Assembly (NCBI RefSeq): GCF_001577305.1
Contig: NZ_CP014518.1
Location: 124,001 to 188,000 of the forward strand
Reading direction: 5' to 3'
DNA from: Sinomonas atrocyanea
Lineage (GTDB): Bacteria > Actinomycetota > Actinomycetes > Actinomycetales > Micrococcaceae
Length of the DNA: 64,000 bases
A program made the translations under genes and the position numbers. This document shows, piece after piece, positions 48,596 through 57,480 of this stretch; within the stretch, counting starts at the first letter, position 1; each line of letters opens with the position of its first letter. The notes beneath the pieces are model-generated. The model was not told the DNA's origin, searched no databases, and saw only the letters and a list, made by a program, of their open reading frames with translations.

Positions 48596-49321
48596 ATGCG
48601 CATCCTCGTCGCCAACGTCAACACGACCCAGACCATGACCGACTCCATCGCGGCGGCGGCCCGGGCCGCAGCCTCGCCGGGCACGGAGATCGTGGGCATC
48701 ACCCCCCGCTTCGGCGCCGACTCCTGCGAGGGCAACTTCGAGTCCTACCTCGCCGCGGTCGCGGTGATGGACGCCGTGATGCGCTACGAGGGCGAGTTCG
48801 ACGCGGTGGTCCAGGCGGGGTACGGCGAGCACGGCCGCGAGGGCCTGCAGGAACTCCTCGACGTGCCAATCGTGGACATCACCGAGGCGGCCGCCGCGAC
48901 CGCGATGTACCTGGGCCACAAGTATTCGGTAGTCACCACCCTTGACCGGGCCGTGCCGCTGATCGAGGACCGGCTCAAGCTGGCCGGCCTCGGTGCGCGC
49001 TGCGCCTCGGTACGGGCCTCCGGCCTCGGCGTCCTCGAGCTCGAGGAGGACCCGGAGCGTGCGGTCAAGGAGATCGTCGCCCAGGCCGAGAGCGCCGTCT
49101 ATGACGACAAGGCCGAGGTGATCGTGCTCGGCTGCGGCGGCATGAGCGGACTCGACGCGCAGATCCGCGAACGCTGCGGGGTGCCGGTGGTCGACGGCGT
49201 CGCGGCGGCGGTGGCGGTCGCGGAGGGCCTGGTCCGGCTCGGGCTGACCACCTCCAAGGTGCGCACCTACGCGGCGCCCCGCCCCAAGGCCGTGACGGGC
49301 TGGCCGCTCCCGGTCCGCTGA
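48596..49321 (+). CDS. aspartate/glutamate/hydantoin racemase family protein (HyuE-like)
   Basis: This 241-residue protein has the family fold: MRILVANVNTTQTMTDSIAA, DAVVQAGYGEHGREGLQELL, VDITEAAAATAMYLGHKYSV and EVIVLGCGGMSGLDAQI. Hydantoin and allantoin racemases use two cysteines. The second (C180 in LGCGGM) is present. The first, expected in an A-C-F/Y-G-D motif, is G75 here (AGYGE). So it may be a one-base enzyme or have another role. It follows the NCS1 permease and is probably cotranscribed with it. Confidence 0.82.
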   Translation: MRILVANVNTTQTMTDSIAAAARAAASPGTEIVGITPRFGADSCEGNFESYLAAVAVMDAVMRYEGEFDAVVQAGYGEHGREGLQELLDVPIVDITEAAAATAMYLGHKYSVVTTLDRAVPLIEDRLKLAGLGARCASVRASGLGVLELEEDPERAVKEIVAQAESAVYDDKAEVIVLGCGGMSGLDAQIRERCGVPVVDGVAAAVAVAEGLVRLGLTTSKVRTYAAPRPKAVTGWPLPVR

Positions 49322-49326
49322 CCGGC

Positions 49327-50409
49327 TCAGATCGTCCCCGTCACCGACTGCAGGCCGAGGCTCGTCAGGGCCACCGCGGCCCAGAGCATCCCCCCGAGCA
49401 GGAGCGGGCGCGGGCCGGCCCTGCGCATCTCGGCGAAGCGCAGGTTGAGGCCGATCCCGGCGAGGGCCACCGTGATGAGGAAGGCGGCCAGCGCGGAGAG
49501 GCCGGGATGCCACGCCGTGGGAATGGCGCCCACCGTCTCCAGCGCCGCGGCGAGGACGAAGCCCACGAGGAAGGCCGGGACCATGCGCCGCCAGGGCACG
49601 CCGGCCCGGCCGCCGCGGCCGTCCGTGCGCTCCCGCCGGGCCCGCAGGGCTGCGAGGGCCATGACGATGGGGATGATCATGAGCGAGCGGGTGAGCTTGA
49701 CGACCACCGCGTAGGACTCCGCGCCGCCCCCGTAGCTCGCGGCCGCGGCCACGACTGAGGACGTGTCGTTCACCGCCGTACCGCTCCACAGGCCGAAGGA
49801 GTGCGGGCTGAGGCCGAGGAGGTGGCCCACCGCGGGGAAGAGGAGGACGGCCGCGATGTTGAAGGTGAAGATCGTGCCGATCGCGTAGGCGACGTCCGCC
49901 TCCTTGGGCCTGATCACGGCGGTCGTCGCCGCGATCGCGGACGCGCCGCAGATCCCCGTCCCGACCCCGATGAGGGTCCGCGTGTCCGCGTCGAGGCGGA
50001 GCGCGCGGCCGAGCAGTGCCGCGCCGCCGAGGGCGACGGCGAGCGTCCCCAGCATCACCGGCAGCGAGCCGGCGCCCACCTGGGCCACCTGCTGGAGGGA
50101 CAGGCCCGTGCCGAGGACCACGATGGAGCCCTGCAGGACGTGGGAGCCGGCCGCGCGGTACCCCGGCGTCCACAGGCCGCCCCGCAGGGGCCGGATGGCC
50201 GCCGCCGCGAGCAGCCCCAGGAGGATCCCGAACACGGGGCCGCCGATGACGGGCACGAGCTGGCCGAGCACGGTCGCGACCGCGGCCACCGCCGCCGCGA
50301 CGCCGAGTCCCGGCAGCGTGCGCAGGAGTGTGACGCGCATTGACGTGGCACTGCCGCCCGACTCTGATGTCGCCGTATCGTGGTGCGGGAGTACGTGTGG
50401 GGGCTTCAT
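49327..50409 (-). CDS. YeiH/YadS-family putative anion exporter
   Basis: A 337- to 360-residue membrane protein of the Cons_hypoth698 type, with about ten hydrophobic segments. Diagnostic stretches are GVGTGICGASAIAATTAVIR, AVNDTSSVVAAAASYGGGAE and LITVALAGIGLNLRFAEMRR. These proteins are annotated as putative sulfate exporters, without firm proof. The start may be ATG 50409 (GGGAGAG upstream) or ATG 50340; the shorter form starts at the conserved region. Its 3' end is convergent with the racemase gene, 5 bases away. Confidence 0.83.
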   Translation of the reverse strand: MKPPHVLPHHDTATSESGGSATSMRVTLLRTLPGLGVAAAVAAVATVLGQLVPVIGGPVFGILLGLLAAAAIRPLRGGLWTPGYRAAGSHVLQGSIVVLGTGLSLQQVAQVGAGSLPVMLGTLAVALGGAALLGRALRLDADTRTLIGVGTGICGASAIAATTAVIRPKEADVAYAIGTIFTFNIAAVLLFPAVGHLLGLSPHSFGLWSGTAVNDTSSVVAAAASYGGGAESYAVVVKLTRSLMIIPIVMALAALRARRERTDGRGGRAGVPWRRMVPAFLVGFVLAAALETVGAIPTAWHPGLSALAAFLITVALAGIGLNLRFAEMRRAGPRPLLLGGMLWAAVALTSLGLQSVTGTI

Positions 50410-50513
50410 TCCATTGACTCTCCCGCCCGCGGCCGAAGACCGGTAGCCCGCTTTCGGATATGGGCCCCATGCGCTCGGGATATGGGTGTGGTCCCTTCCG
50501 GTCGAGACGCTCC

Positions 50514-51755
50514 TCATGGGACCAGCAGGAGCCCGTCGGCGCGGGGTGACAGGAGCTCGTTGAGCACGAGGCAGCCGGCCCCAACCGCCGCGACGTCCTC
50601 GGCCAGCGCCGAGTCGACGAGTTCCAGGGGGTGGATTGCCCCCACGGCCTTCCGGTCGGCGAGGGCCTCGCGCATCACGGCGAGGTACAGGCCGCTGACG
50701 GCAGGCCAGGACGGCCCGCCGAAGACGATGCGCTCGAGGTCGAGCAGGCTGGCGATGTCCTCGACGGCCCGGGCCAGCCGCGTCGCCGAGTCCCGCAGGA
50801 TCGCCCGTGCCGCCGCGCTGCCCTCGCGCGCCTCCGCGGCGAGGAGGCGCAAGCGCGCCATGGTCTCCTGCAGGTCGGGCTCTCCTGCACTCGGTTCGAG
50901 GATGCCCGCCTCGACGGCCCGCCCCACGAGGTAGGACGGCATCGTGGTGAGCCCGACGCACCCGGGACGGCCGCAGCTGCACACCGGCCCGTCGATCCCG
51001 GCGGAGAAGTGGCCGATCTCCCCGACGTTGTTGGAGCTTCCCCGGACCACCTCGCCGTTGATGACCAGGCCTGAGCCGAGTCCTGTGCCGAGGTAGACGA
51101 ACGCGAAGTCGTGCGGGGCGCTCTCGCCGCTGATCCAGAGCTCGCCGTGGGCCGCGGCGGTGGAGTCCTTGTCCAGGAAGACCGGCAGGCCGGTGGCACC
51201 GCGCAGCCCTTCGCACAGGTCGACGCGCTCCCAGCCCGTCAGCAGGGGCGGACCGACGACCCCGCCGCCGGAGGCGTCCATCGGTCCCGGGGCGGCCATC
51301 CCGACGCCGATGACCCGCCCGCGCTCGACGCCGCTCTTGTCGATCAGGGCATCGACGGCCTCCGCGATGACGCGCACGGTCTGGTCGGGCCCGGCGACCG
51401 AGCGGATGGGGATGTGCGAGCGGGCGGCCACTGCGCCCGAGAGGTCCAGGAGGACGCACGAGATGACGGAGGGGTCCAGGTGCACTCCCACCGCAAAGCG
51501 GCTCAGCGCATCGATCCGGAGGAGGGTGCGGGGCTTGCCCATCTTCCCCGCGACCTTCCCGGTCTCGGCCACGAGGCCCTCCTCGAGGAGCCGGCGCACG
51601 ATGTTCGAGACGGTCTGGGTCGACAGGCCGGTCGACTCGACCAGCTGCACGCGGCTGAGGCCCTCTCCGGACCGCCGGATCAGATCGAGCACCACGGTGA
51701 GGTTGTACCTGCCGACGCGCTCGAGATTGGACCCCTTGTGCATGCGCACCTCCAT
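50514..51755 (-). CDS. ROK-family transcriptional regulator (NagC/Mlc-like)
   Basis: The 413-residue protein joins a winged helix (LSRVQLVESTGLSTQTVSNI, VRRLLEEGLVAETGK) to a ROK sugar-kinase-like domain. The zinc motif GHFSAGIDGPVCSCGRPGCV with three cysteines is intact and LDKDSTAAAHGEL is present. Such proteins repress sugar importers until sugar binds. Starts are ATG 51755 or ATG 51743 (MHKGSNLERV, the likelier biological start). It is divergent from the MalEFGK-like importer and is the natural regulator of the mannosidase cluster. Confidence 0.9.
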   Translation of the reverse strand: MEVRMHKGSNLERVGRYNLTVVLDLIRRSGEGLSRVQLVESTGLSTQTVSNIVRRLLEEGLVAETGKVAGKMGKPRTLLRIDALSRFAVGVHLDPSVISCVLLDLSGAVAARSHIPIRSVAGPDQTVRVIAEAVDALIDKSGVERGRVIGVGMAAPGPMDASGGGVVGPPLLTGWERVDLCEGLRGATGLPVFLDKDSTAAAHGELWISGESAPHDFAFVYLGTGLGSGLVINGEVVRGSSNNVGEIGHFSAGIDGPVCSCGRPGCVGLTTMPSYLVGRAVEAGILEPSAGEPDLQETMARLRLLAAEAREGSAAARAILRDSATRLARAVEDIASLLDLERIVFGGPSWPAVSGLYLAVMREALADRKAVGAIHPLELVDSALAEDVAAVGAGCLVLNELLSPRADGLLLVP

Positions 51756-51786
51756 CGGTGTGAGTGCTCAGACTATATCAAATAGG

Positions 51787-51816
51787 TTGACTAAGTTGCG
51801 CCAGTGTGACTAGCGT
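51787..51816 (+). promoter_or_regulatory. likely promoter of the mannoside importer operon
   Basis: TTGACT (51787-51792) and TAGCGT (51811-51816) are -35 and -10 candidates 18 bp apart. TGACTA occurs at 51788 and again at 51807, as direct repeats overlapping both elements, and may be ROK half-sites. It lies in the 169-bp divergent gap with the ROK gene. Confidence 0.5.
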
Positions 51817-51924
51817 GGTCCCGCCAGTGCATGTGACGGCGCTCACTGCCGCATCGAAGGCCGATCGCAGCCGTCCGCCCCGCGCCACCCAGCGCGTCAA
51901 GTAAGGAAGAACGAGGGAGTTCCC

Positions 51925-53346
51925 ATGAAGAAGATCTGGCCCAGGTACCTTGCGGGCGGAAGCGCCGCCATCGTGGGCGTGCTGGCTCTGGCAGCGTGCG
52001 GCGGCACGAGCAGCGGCGCCGGCAGTTCGCCGAGCCTCAACGCCGATGCAAAGGACGTCACCCTCACCATCACGAGCAACTCGATCTCCGGCGGCAAGAA
52101 CGCCACGGGCGCGGACTGGATCACCAACTACGTCATCCCGAAGTTCGAGGCGGCCGAGAAGGCGAAGGGCGTCAACGCCAAGGTCACGTTCCAGCCGAAC
52201 GGGGTGGACGACCAGGCCTACAAGACCAAGATCTCGCTCGACCTGTCCACCGGGCGCGGGGCCGACATCGTCGCCGTCGACGGCATCTGGGTGGGCGAGC
52301 TCGCCGACGCCGGCTACATCAAGCCGCTGGAGGACCTCGTGGGCGGATCCACGGTCCAGGGGTGGGACGGCTGGAAGCAGATCAAGCCGGCCGTCCAGCA
52401 GATCACCACGTACAACGGCAAGCTCTACGGGATCCCGGACGGCACCGACGGCCGGGTGATCTACTTCAACAAGAAGCTCTTCGCCCAGGCGGGCCTCCCG
52501 GCCGACTGGCAGCCCAAGAGCTGGGACGACGTCCTCAGCGCCGCCGCGAAGCTCAAGTCGCTGCCCGGCGTGACCCCGCTGCAGATCAACGCCGGGACCG
52601 CCATGACCGAGGCCACCACCACCCAGGGCTTCCTGCCGCTGCTCGAGGGCACCGGGCAGCCGATCTACAAGGACGGGAAGTGGCAGGGCAACAGCCAGGG
52701 CGTCCGGGACGTGCTGGGCCTCTACTCGAAGGTCTACGGCGCGGACAAGCTCGGCGACCCGGCCCTCCAACAGGACGCCAAGGGCCGCGACAAGTCCTTC
52801 CAGGAGTTCTCGCAGGACAAGCTCGGCATCATGATCGAGAGCGACTACCTGTGGCGCTCGGTCATCAACCCCAAGTCCGGCATCGACCCGATGAAGGACC
52901 GTGATTCGGCCGTCGGCTGGGCCAAGATCCCGGCCGAGGCCCCCGGCAAGGGCGTCAGCGGACAGGACTTCGTGAGCATGTCCGGCGGCTCCGGCGAGGT
53001 CATCAACCCCAACACCAAGTACCCGCAGCAGGCCTGGGACCTGCTCCAGTTCATGAACTCCCCGGAGGCCATCAAGGCGCGCATCGGCGCGAACCCGCAG
53101 ATCTCCCCGCGGGACGACGTCAACTCCCAGGTCCTCGGGTCCGACCCCCTGCTGAAGTTCATCTCCACCGAGGTGCTGCCCATCACGGCCTACCGCCCCT
53201 CCTCCTCCGACTACACCCAGGTCTCCACGGCCATCCAGACCGCGACCGGCAAGGTGGCCTCGGGCGGCTCGCCCGACCAGGCGGCCAGCGACTACCAGAA
53301 GGCCCTGGAAGGGATCGTCGGTGGCAGCGACAAGATCTTCAACTGA
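51925..53346 (+). CDS. ABC sugar transporter, family 1 solute-binding lipoprotein
   Basis: This 473-residue lipoprotein has a lipobox LAAC (AAIVGVLALAACGGTS) and a maltose-binding-type fold. Blocks include LTITSNSISGGKNATGADW, LSTGRGADIVAVDGIWVGEL, QITTYNGKLYGIPDGTDGRV and QQAWDLLQFMNSPEAIKARI. It supplies the MalF/G-type permeases immediately downstream. ATG 51925 follows GAACGAGGGAGTTCCC. Sugar is likely an oligosaccharide or glycoside released by or fed to the GH38 enzyme of the same cluster. Confidence 0.92.
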   Translation: MKKIWPRYLAGGSAAIVGVLALAACGGTSSGAGSSPSLNADAKDVTLTITSNSISGGKNATGADWITNYVIPKFEAAEKAKGVNAKVTFQPNGVDDQAYKTKISLDLSTGRGADIVAVDGIWVGELADAGYIKPLEDLVGGSTVQGWDGWKQIKPAVQQITTYNGKLYGIPDGTDGRVIYFNKKLFAQAGLPADWQPKSWDDVLSAAAKLKSLPGVTPLQINAGTAMTEATTTQGFLPLLEGTGQPIYKDGKWQGNSQGVRDVLGLYSKVYGADKLGDPALQQDAKGRDKSFQEFSQDKLGIMIESDYLWRSVINPKSGIDPMKDRDSAVGWAKIPAEAPGKGVSGQDFVSMSGGSGEVINPNTKYPQQAWDLLQFMNSPEAIKARIGANPQISPRDDVNSQVLGSDPLLKFISTEVLPITAYRPSSSDYTQVSTAIQTATGKVASGGSPDQAASDYQKALEGIVGGSDKIFN

Positions 53347-54286
53347 CGTGCTCGCCGCGCCCTCGGCGGCCCCCGCGGGGGCCGTCAGGGCTCGGGCCCG
53401 GCGCGCTGCCGACGACGGGGACGTCGCCGGGCTCGGCAGGGCACGGGCCGCGGCGTTCGTGGCCCCCAGCCTCGTGCTCATCGGCGTGTTCCTCGTCTTC
53501 CCGGCGCTGTGGACCCTCTATCTGGGCCTGACCAACTACCGGCTCAGTGGCTCGGCGGCCCTGCATCCCAAGTTCGTCGGCATCCAGAACTACCTCTCGG
53601 CGCTCTCGGACGACCGCTTCGCGAACTCGCTCGTGCTCACGCTGGCCTTCGTCTTCGGGTCCGCCGTCATCGGCCAGTCGGTGCTCGGCTTCAGCATCGC
53701 CTGGCTCGCGACCCGGCTGAACAGCACCGTGCGGTCCGTGGTGGAGTTCTTCGTCCTGCTGGCGTGGATCATCCCCAGCTCCGTCACGACCTTCCTCTGG
53801 TACGCGCTGCTGGACGGAACCGACGGCACGCTCAACTCGATCCTGGGCACCGCCCACCTGGCCTGGCTCCTGCAGTACCCCCTGCAATGCATCATCGTCT
53901 TCAACACGTGGGTGGGCACGGCGTTCTCGATGATGCTGTTCAGCTCTGCGCTCGCCTCGGTCCCGCCGTCCCAGCTCGAGACGGCGCGGATGGCCGGGGC
54001 CGGGACCTTCGCCCAGTTCCGCGACGTGATCTTCCCGCACATCCGCGGCCATGCCCTGACGAACACCCTGCTCATCACGCTGTGGACCTTCAACACGTTC
54101 ACCCCCTACCTGCTCACGGCGGGCGGCCCGGATGACCGGTCTAACATCCTGCCCATCTTCATCTACCGGCTCGCCCTCAACGACGGGGCCCTCGGGCAGG
54201 GTGCGGCGATCTCCCTGATCATGATCGTCATCAACCTCGTCATCGCCACCGTCTACCTGCGGCTGCTGAAGGAGAGGAAGAAATGA
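53321..54286 (+). CDS. ABC sugar transporter permease, MalF type
   Basis: This 321-residue permease has six membrane segments after a polar N-terminal tail of about 45 residues. LVFPALWTLYLGLTNYRLSG, LIGVFLVF and the EAA loop ETARMAGAGTFAQFRDVIFP are characteristic. The start assumed is GTG 53321, overlapping the binding-protein gene by 26 bases, with GGAAGGGA upstream; GTG 53348 is an alternative. Its stop overlaps the next permease gene (ATGA). Confidence 0.9.
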   Translation: MAATRSSTDVLAAPSAAPAGAVRARARRAADDGDVAGLGRARAAAFVAPSLVLIGVFLVFPALWTLYLGLTNYRLSGSAALHPKFVGIQNYLSALSDDRFANSLVLTLAFVFGSAVIGQSVLGFSIAWLATRLNSTVRSVVEFFVLLAWIIPSSVTTFLWYALLDGTDGTLNSILGTAHLAWLLQYPLQCIIVFNTWVGTAFSMMLFSSALASVPPSQLETARMAGAGTFAQFRDVIFPHIRGHALTNTLLITLWTFNTFTPYLLTAGGPDDRSNILPIFIYRLALNDGALGQGAAISLIMIVINLVIATVYLRLLKERKK

Positions 54287-55155
54287 CCTCCGCCACCGCT
54301 CCCGTGCGCACCCCCGAAGAGGAGGCCGCCCGGAACCGGGTGCGCCACTTCATCGGCATCGTCGGCAAGACGGTCTTCATCGCCCTGATCCTGGCCTTCT
54401 TCGTCCTGCCGGTGCTGTGGCTCGTGTTCGCGCCCTTCGATGCCCACCCGGGCCTCAACGTCAAGGTGCCCGACTTCACCCTGCACAACTTCGCGGTGCT
54501 CTTCGCCAACGCGGACGCGATGGCCTCGCTGGGGAATTCGCTGATCCTGGCGATCGGCTCGATGGTCATCGTCCTGGTGCTCGGGTCGCTGTCCTCCTAC
54601 GCGCTCTCCCGGGTGCGGATCCCGGGGCGGGACGTGCTGCTCTACTCCCTGCTGCTGCTCTCCTCGATCATCACGGGGACCGCGGCGATGGTCCCGACGT
54701 TCCTGCTCATGGTCAAGCTCGGCCTCATCGACTCGCAGTTCGGAGTCATCCTGGTGCTCAGCGGCGGGATCCTGCCCACGGTGATCTTCATCCTCAAGGA
54801 CTTCATGGACTCGACCCCCAAGTCCTACGAGGAGTCGGCCCGGCTCTACGGCGCCAAGCCCCTGCGCATCCTGTGGGACGTCGTGGTCCCGCTGGCCCGT
54901 CCGGGCCTCGCGGCGATCGCCGTCTGGGCGGTCGTGCAGGTCTGGGGCAACTTCCTGGTGCCTTACATCCTGCTGAGGTCGCCCTCGAAGTCCCCGGCCG
55001 CCGTCGTGATGTACACGTTCTACACCGAAGGCGGCCAGCCGGACCTCGCCCTGATCTCCGCCTTCTCCCTGCTCTTCTCCCTGCCCGTCGTCGCCATGTA
55101 CTTCTTCGTCAGCAGGCGCTACGGGTTCCGCTTCCATGGAGGTATCAAAGGCTGA
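54283..55155 (+). CDS. ABC sugar transporter permease, MalG type
   Basis: This 290-residue permease has six segments with the MalG order: VGKTVFIALILAFFVLPVLW, then SSYALSRVRIPGRDVLLY, VPTFLLMVKLGLIDSQFGVI and the EAA loop EESARLYGAKPLRILWDVVV. The C-terminus ends in a short charged tail. ATG 54283 follows GGAGAGGAAGAA. It is coupled to the upstream permease by 4 bases and to the ATPase gene by 1 base. Confidence 0.91.
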   Translation: MTSATAPVRTPEEEAARNRVRHFIGIVGKTVFIALILAFFVLPVLWLVFAPFDAHPGLNVKVPDFTLHNFAVLFANADAMASLGNSLILAIGSMVIVLVLGSLSSYALSRVRIPGRDVLLYSLLLLSSIITGTAAMVPTFLLMVKLGLIDSQFGVILVLSGGILPTVIFILKDFMDSTPKSYEESARLYGAKPLRILWDVVVPLARPGLAAIAVWAVVQVWGNFLVPYILLRSPSKSPAAVVMYTFYTEGGQPDLALISAFSLLFSLPVVAMYFFVSRRYGFRFHGGIKG

Positions 55156-56249
55156 TGGCCGCTATCACCACACGCTCGCTCATCAAGGAGTACCCCGGCG
55201 GTGTCCGCGGCGTCGACGAGATGGACGTCACCATCGAGGACGGCGAGTTCTTCGCCCTGCTCGGGCCCTCCGGCTGCGGGAAGACCACCCTGCTGCGCAC
55301 CATCGCGGGGCTCGAGAAGTCCACCTCGGGCACGATCACGATCGGGGACCGGGACGTGACCGATCTCGAGCCGGGCCAGCGCCACGTCGCGATGGTCTTC
55401 CAGGACTACGCGCTCTTCCCCCACATGTCGATCGCGGACAACATCTCGTATCCGCTCAAGATCCAGAAGGTCGGCCGCAAGGAGAGGCACGCCCAGGCCT
55501 CCTCCGTGAGCGAGAAGCTCTCCCTCGGCGGTCTCCTCGAACGCCGCCCCGGCCAGCTCTCGGGCGGCCAGCAGCAGCGCGTCGCCCTGGCCCGCGCCGT
55601 CTCGAGCCGCCCCGAGGTCTTCCTCTTCGACGAGCCGCTCTCCAATCTGGACGCCCGCCTCCGGCTGGAGGCCCGCACGTTCCTGAAGAAGCTGCAGCTC
55701 GACCTGGGCGTGACGACCGTCTTCGTCACCCACGACCAGGCCGAGGCCCTCGCGCTCGCCGACCGCATCGCGATCATGAAGGCCGGCAGGCTCCAGCAGC
55801 TCGGGACGCCGCGCGAGGTCTTCCAGCGCCCCGCCAACACGTTCGTGGCCTCGTTCGTCGGCTCCACGTCAATGAACCTCATCGAGGGCGTCGTCGTCTC
55901 GGGCGCGGTGGACATCGGCCGGCACCGGCTGCCGCTCCCTCCCGCTGCGGCCGGGCGGGTCGCCGAGGGCCAGAAGGTCACCTGGGGAGGACGGCCCGAG
56001 TACCTCTCACTCGTTCCGGCCGGCCAGGGCGAGTTCTCGGGCACGGTGACCGTCGCCGAGAACCTGGGGCCGCGGTGCTCGTCACCGTGGAGCTCCCCGA
56101 GGGAGCCATGGTGCAGGCCGTCGTGGGGGAGGACCTCGAGCCCGAGATCGGCTCCGCAGCCGGCGTCACGGTCGAGCCGCGCCGGACCCTGCTGTTCGAC
56201 GCCGACGGCGTGCGGATCGGCGACTAGGTGCGGATCCGTCGGCTGCTGA
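55155..56249 (+). CDS. ABC sugar transporter ATPase (UgpC/MsmK-like), frameshifted at the 3' end
   Basis: The protein has Walker A GPSGCGKTT, Q-loop VFQDYALFPHM, signature LSGGQQQRVAL, Walker B VFLFDEPLSN and H-loop VTHDQAEAL, followed by an OB-type regulatory domain. From about 56070 the frame yields SSPWSSPREPWCRPSWGR, which is not family-like, and runs to 56249. In the neighbouring frame the same bases give AVLVTVELPEGAMVQAVVGE and end RTLLFDADGVRIGD with a TAG at 56227, exactly one base before the next gene. One base appears missing near GGGGCC (56066-56071). A sequencing error or a real mutation is possible; the transport core is intact either way. Confidence 0.88.
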   Translation: MAAITTRSLIKEYPGGVRGVDEMDVTIEDGEFFALLGPSGCGKTTLLRTIAGLEKSTSGTITIGDRDVTDLEPGQRHVAMVFQDYALFPHMSIADNISYPLKIQKVGRKERHAQASSVSEKLSLGGLLERRPGQLSGGQQQRVALARAVSSRPEVFLFDEPLSNLDARLRLEARTFLKKLQLDLGVTTVFVTHDQAEALALADRIAIMKAGRLQQLGTPREVFQRPANTFVASFVGSTSMNLIEGVVVSGAVDIGRHRLPLPPAAAGRVAEGQKVTWGGRPEYLSLVPAGQGEFSGTVTVAENLGPRCSSPWSSPREPWCRPSWGRTSSPRSAPQPASRSSRAGPCCSTPTACGSATRCGSVGC

Positions 56250-57430
56250 CGGTCGAGGACCAGGCCGAGGGCCCCTACGTCGAGGTGCCTTTCGAGGTCC
56301 ACGGCGCTCGCAGTCTCGAGGTAGTCCTCGACTACGACACCTCGTCGGCGGTCATCGACCTCGGCTGCGAGGGGCCCGGGGGCTGGCGCGGCTGGTCGGG
56401 AGGGGCGAAGGAACGCTTCGTCATCACTGCCGAGCGCGCCTCGGGCGGCTACCTCGCAGGCGAGCTCGAGGACGGCGTGTGGAAGGTCGTGCTCGGCCTC
56501 CATCGCCTTCCCGCGGAAGGGGTCGAGGCGATCCTCGACATCCACCTCCCCGCCACCGGCGGTGTGGAGCCCGAGCCGGCGCCCCCTCGCCCCGCATCGG
56601 AGGCGAGAGGACGACGGCGGGACCTCCCGTCGTCGTCCGGGCTCACCTGGTTCGCGGGGGACTGCCACGCCCACACGCTCCACTCCGACGGGCGGCTCAG
56701 CCTGAAGCAGCTGGCCGCCCACGGCGCGGCAAGGAACCTCGACTTCCTCGCGGTGACGGAGCACAACACCGTCAGCCACTTCGCCGAGCTCGCCGGCACG
56801 GGGGCGGCGTACGGCATCACGCTCCTGCCCGGCCAGGAGGTCACCACCGCCCGCGGCCACGCGAACGCCTTCGGACGCATCGGATGGGTCGACTTCCGCC
56901 AACACCCGGACCGCTGGGTCGAGCAGGCCGAGGAGCAGGGCGGGTTCCTCTCCATCAACCATCCGATCGCGGACGACTGCGCGTGGCAGTGGCCGCTGAC
57001 GCGCAGGCCGGCCCACGCCGAGATCATGCACTCGACGTGGCTCGCCCGGCCCGCCGACAGCGGGATCTGGGCGTGGTGGACCGCGTGGGGGACCGACGTC
57101 GTCCCGCTCGGCGGCGGAGACTTCCACCGCCCCGAGGACGGCCACCCGGTCGGTGCGCCGACAACGTGGGCGGCGGCCCACGACGCCGGCGAGGAGGCGG
57201 TGCTCGACGCCCTGAAGCAGGGGCGCACCGCGGTGAGCCTCGGGACCGACGGGCCGCTCCTGCTCCGCGTCGACGGGCAGCTGGTCGCGGTCGGCGCCGA
57301 GGGCACGGTCTTCGTCACGCTCGACGGACGACGGCGCGTGGTCCGCAGCGCGCACGAGGAGCTCCCCGACGGTGTGGGCCCGTACCGCCTCGAGACGCCC
57401 GACCGCCGCATCCTCGCCATCAGCCAGTGA
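56228..57430 (+). CDS. PHP-domain metal-dependent hydrolase (CehA/McbA type)
   Basis: This 400-residue protein has a variable N-terminal beta domain (about 140 residues) and a PHP domain. Metal motifs are DCHAHTLHSDG, LAVTEHNTVSHF, GQEVTTARGHANAFG, SINHPIADDC and LGGGDFHRPEDGHPVGAPT. Members cut phosphoesters or carbamate esters. Start GTG 56228 is one base after the intact-frame stop of the ATPase. Within a mannoside cluster it may release phosphate from a sugar phosphodiester or phosphonate, but that is inference. Confidence 0.82.
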   Translation: MRIRRLLTVEDQAEGPYVEVPFEVHGARSLEVVLDYDTSSAVIDLGCEGPGGWRGWSGGAKERFVITAERASGGYLAGELEDGVWKVVLGLHRLPAEGVEAILDIHLPATGGVEPEPAPPRPASEARGRRRDLPSSSGLTWFAGDCHAHTLHSDGRLSLKQLAAHGAARNLDFLAVTEHNTVSHFAELAGTGAAYGITLLPGQEVTTARGHANAFGRIGWVDFRQHPDRWVEQAEEQGGFLSINHPIADDCAWQWPLTRRPAHAEIMHSTWLARPADSGIWAWWTAWGTDVVPLGGGDFHRPEDGHPVGAPTTWAAAHDAGEEAVLDALKQGRTAVSLGTDGPLLLRVDGQLVAVGAEGTVFVTLDGRRRVVRSAHEELPDGVGPYRLETPDRRILAISQ

Positions 57431-57480
57431 ACGGGTCCGCACCGCGGGCCGCTGGCACCACCTCTGGGAAGGAACGAGAC

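Noticed and set aside
46846..50584. Two long leftward frames over the permease, racemase and YeiH genes
   Set aside because: They lack plausible protein character except where the true leftward YeiH gene lies in one of the other frames.
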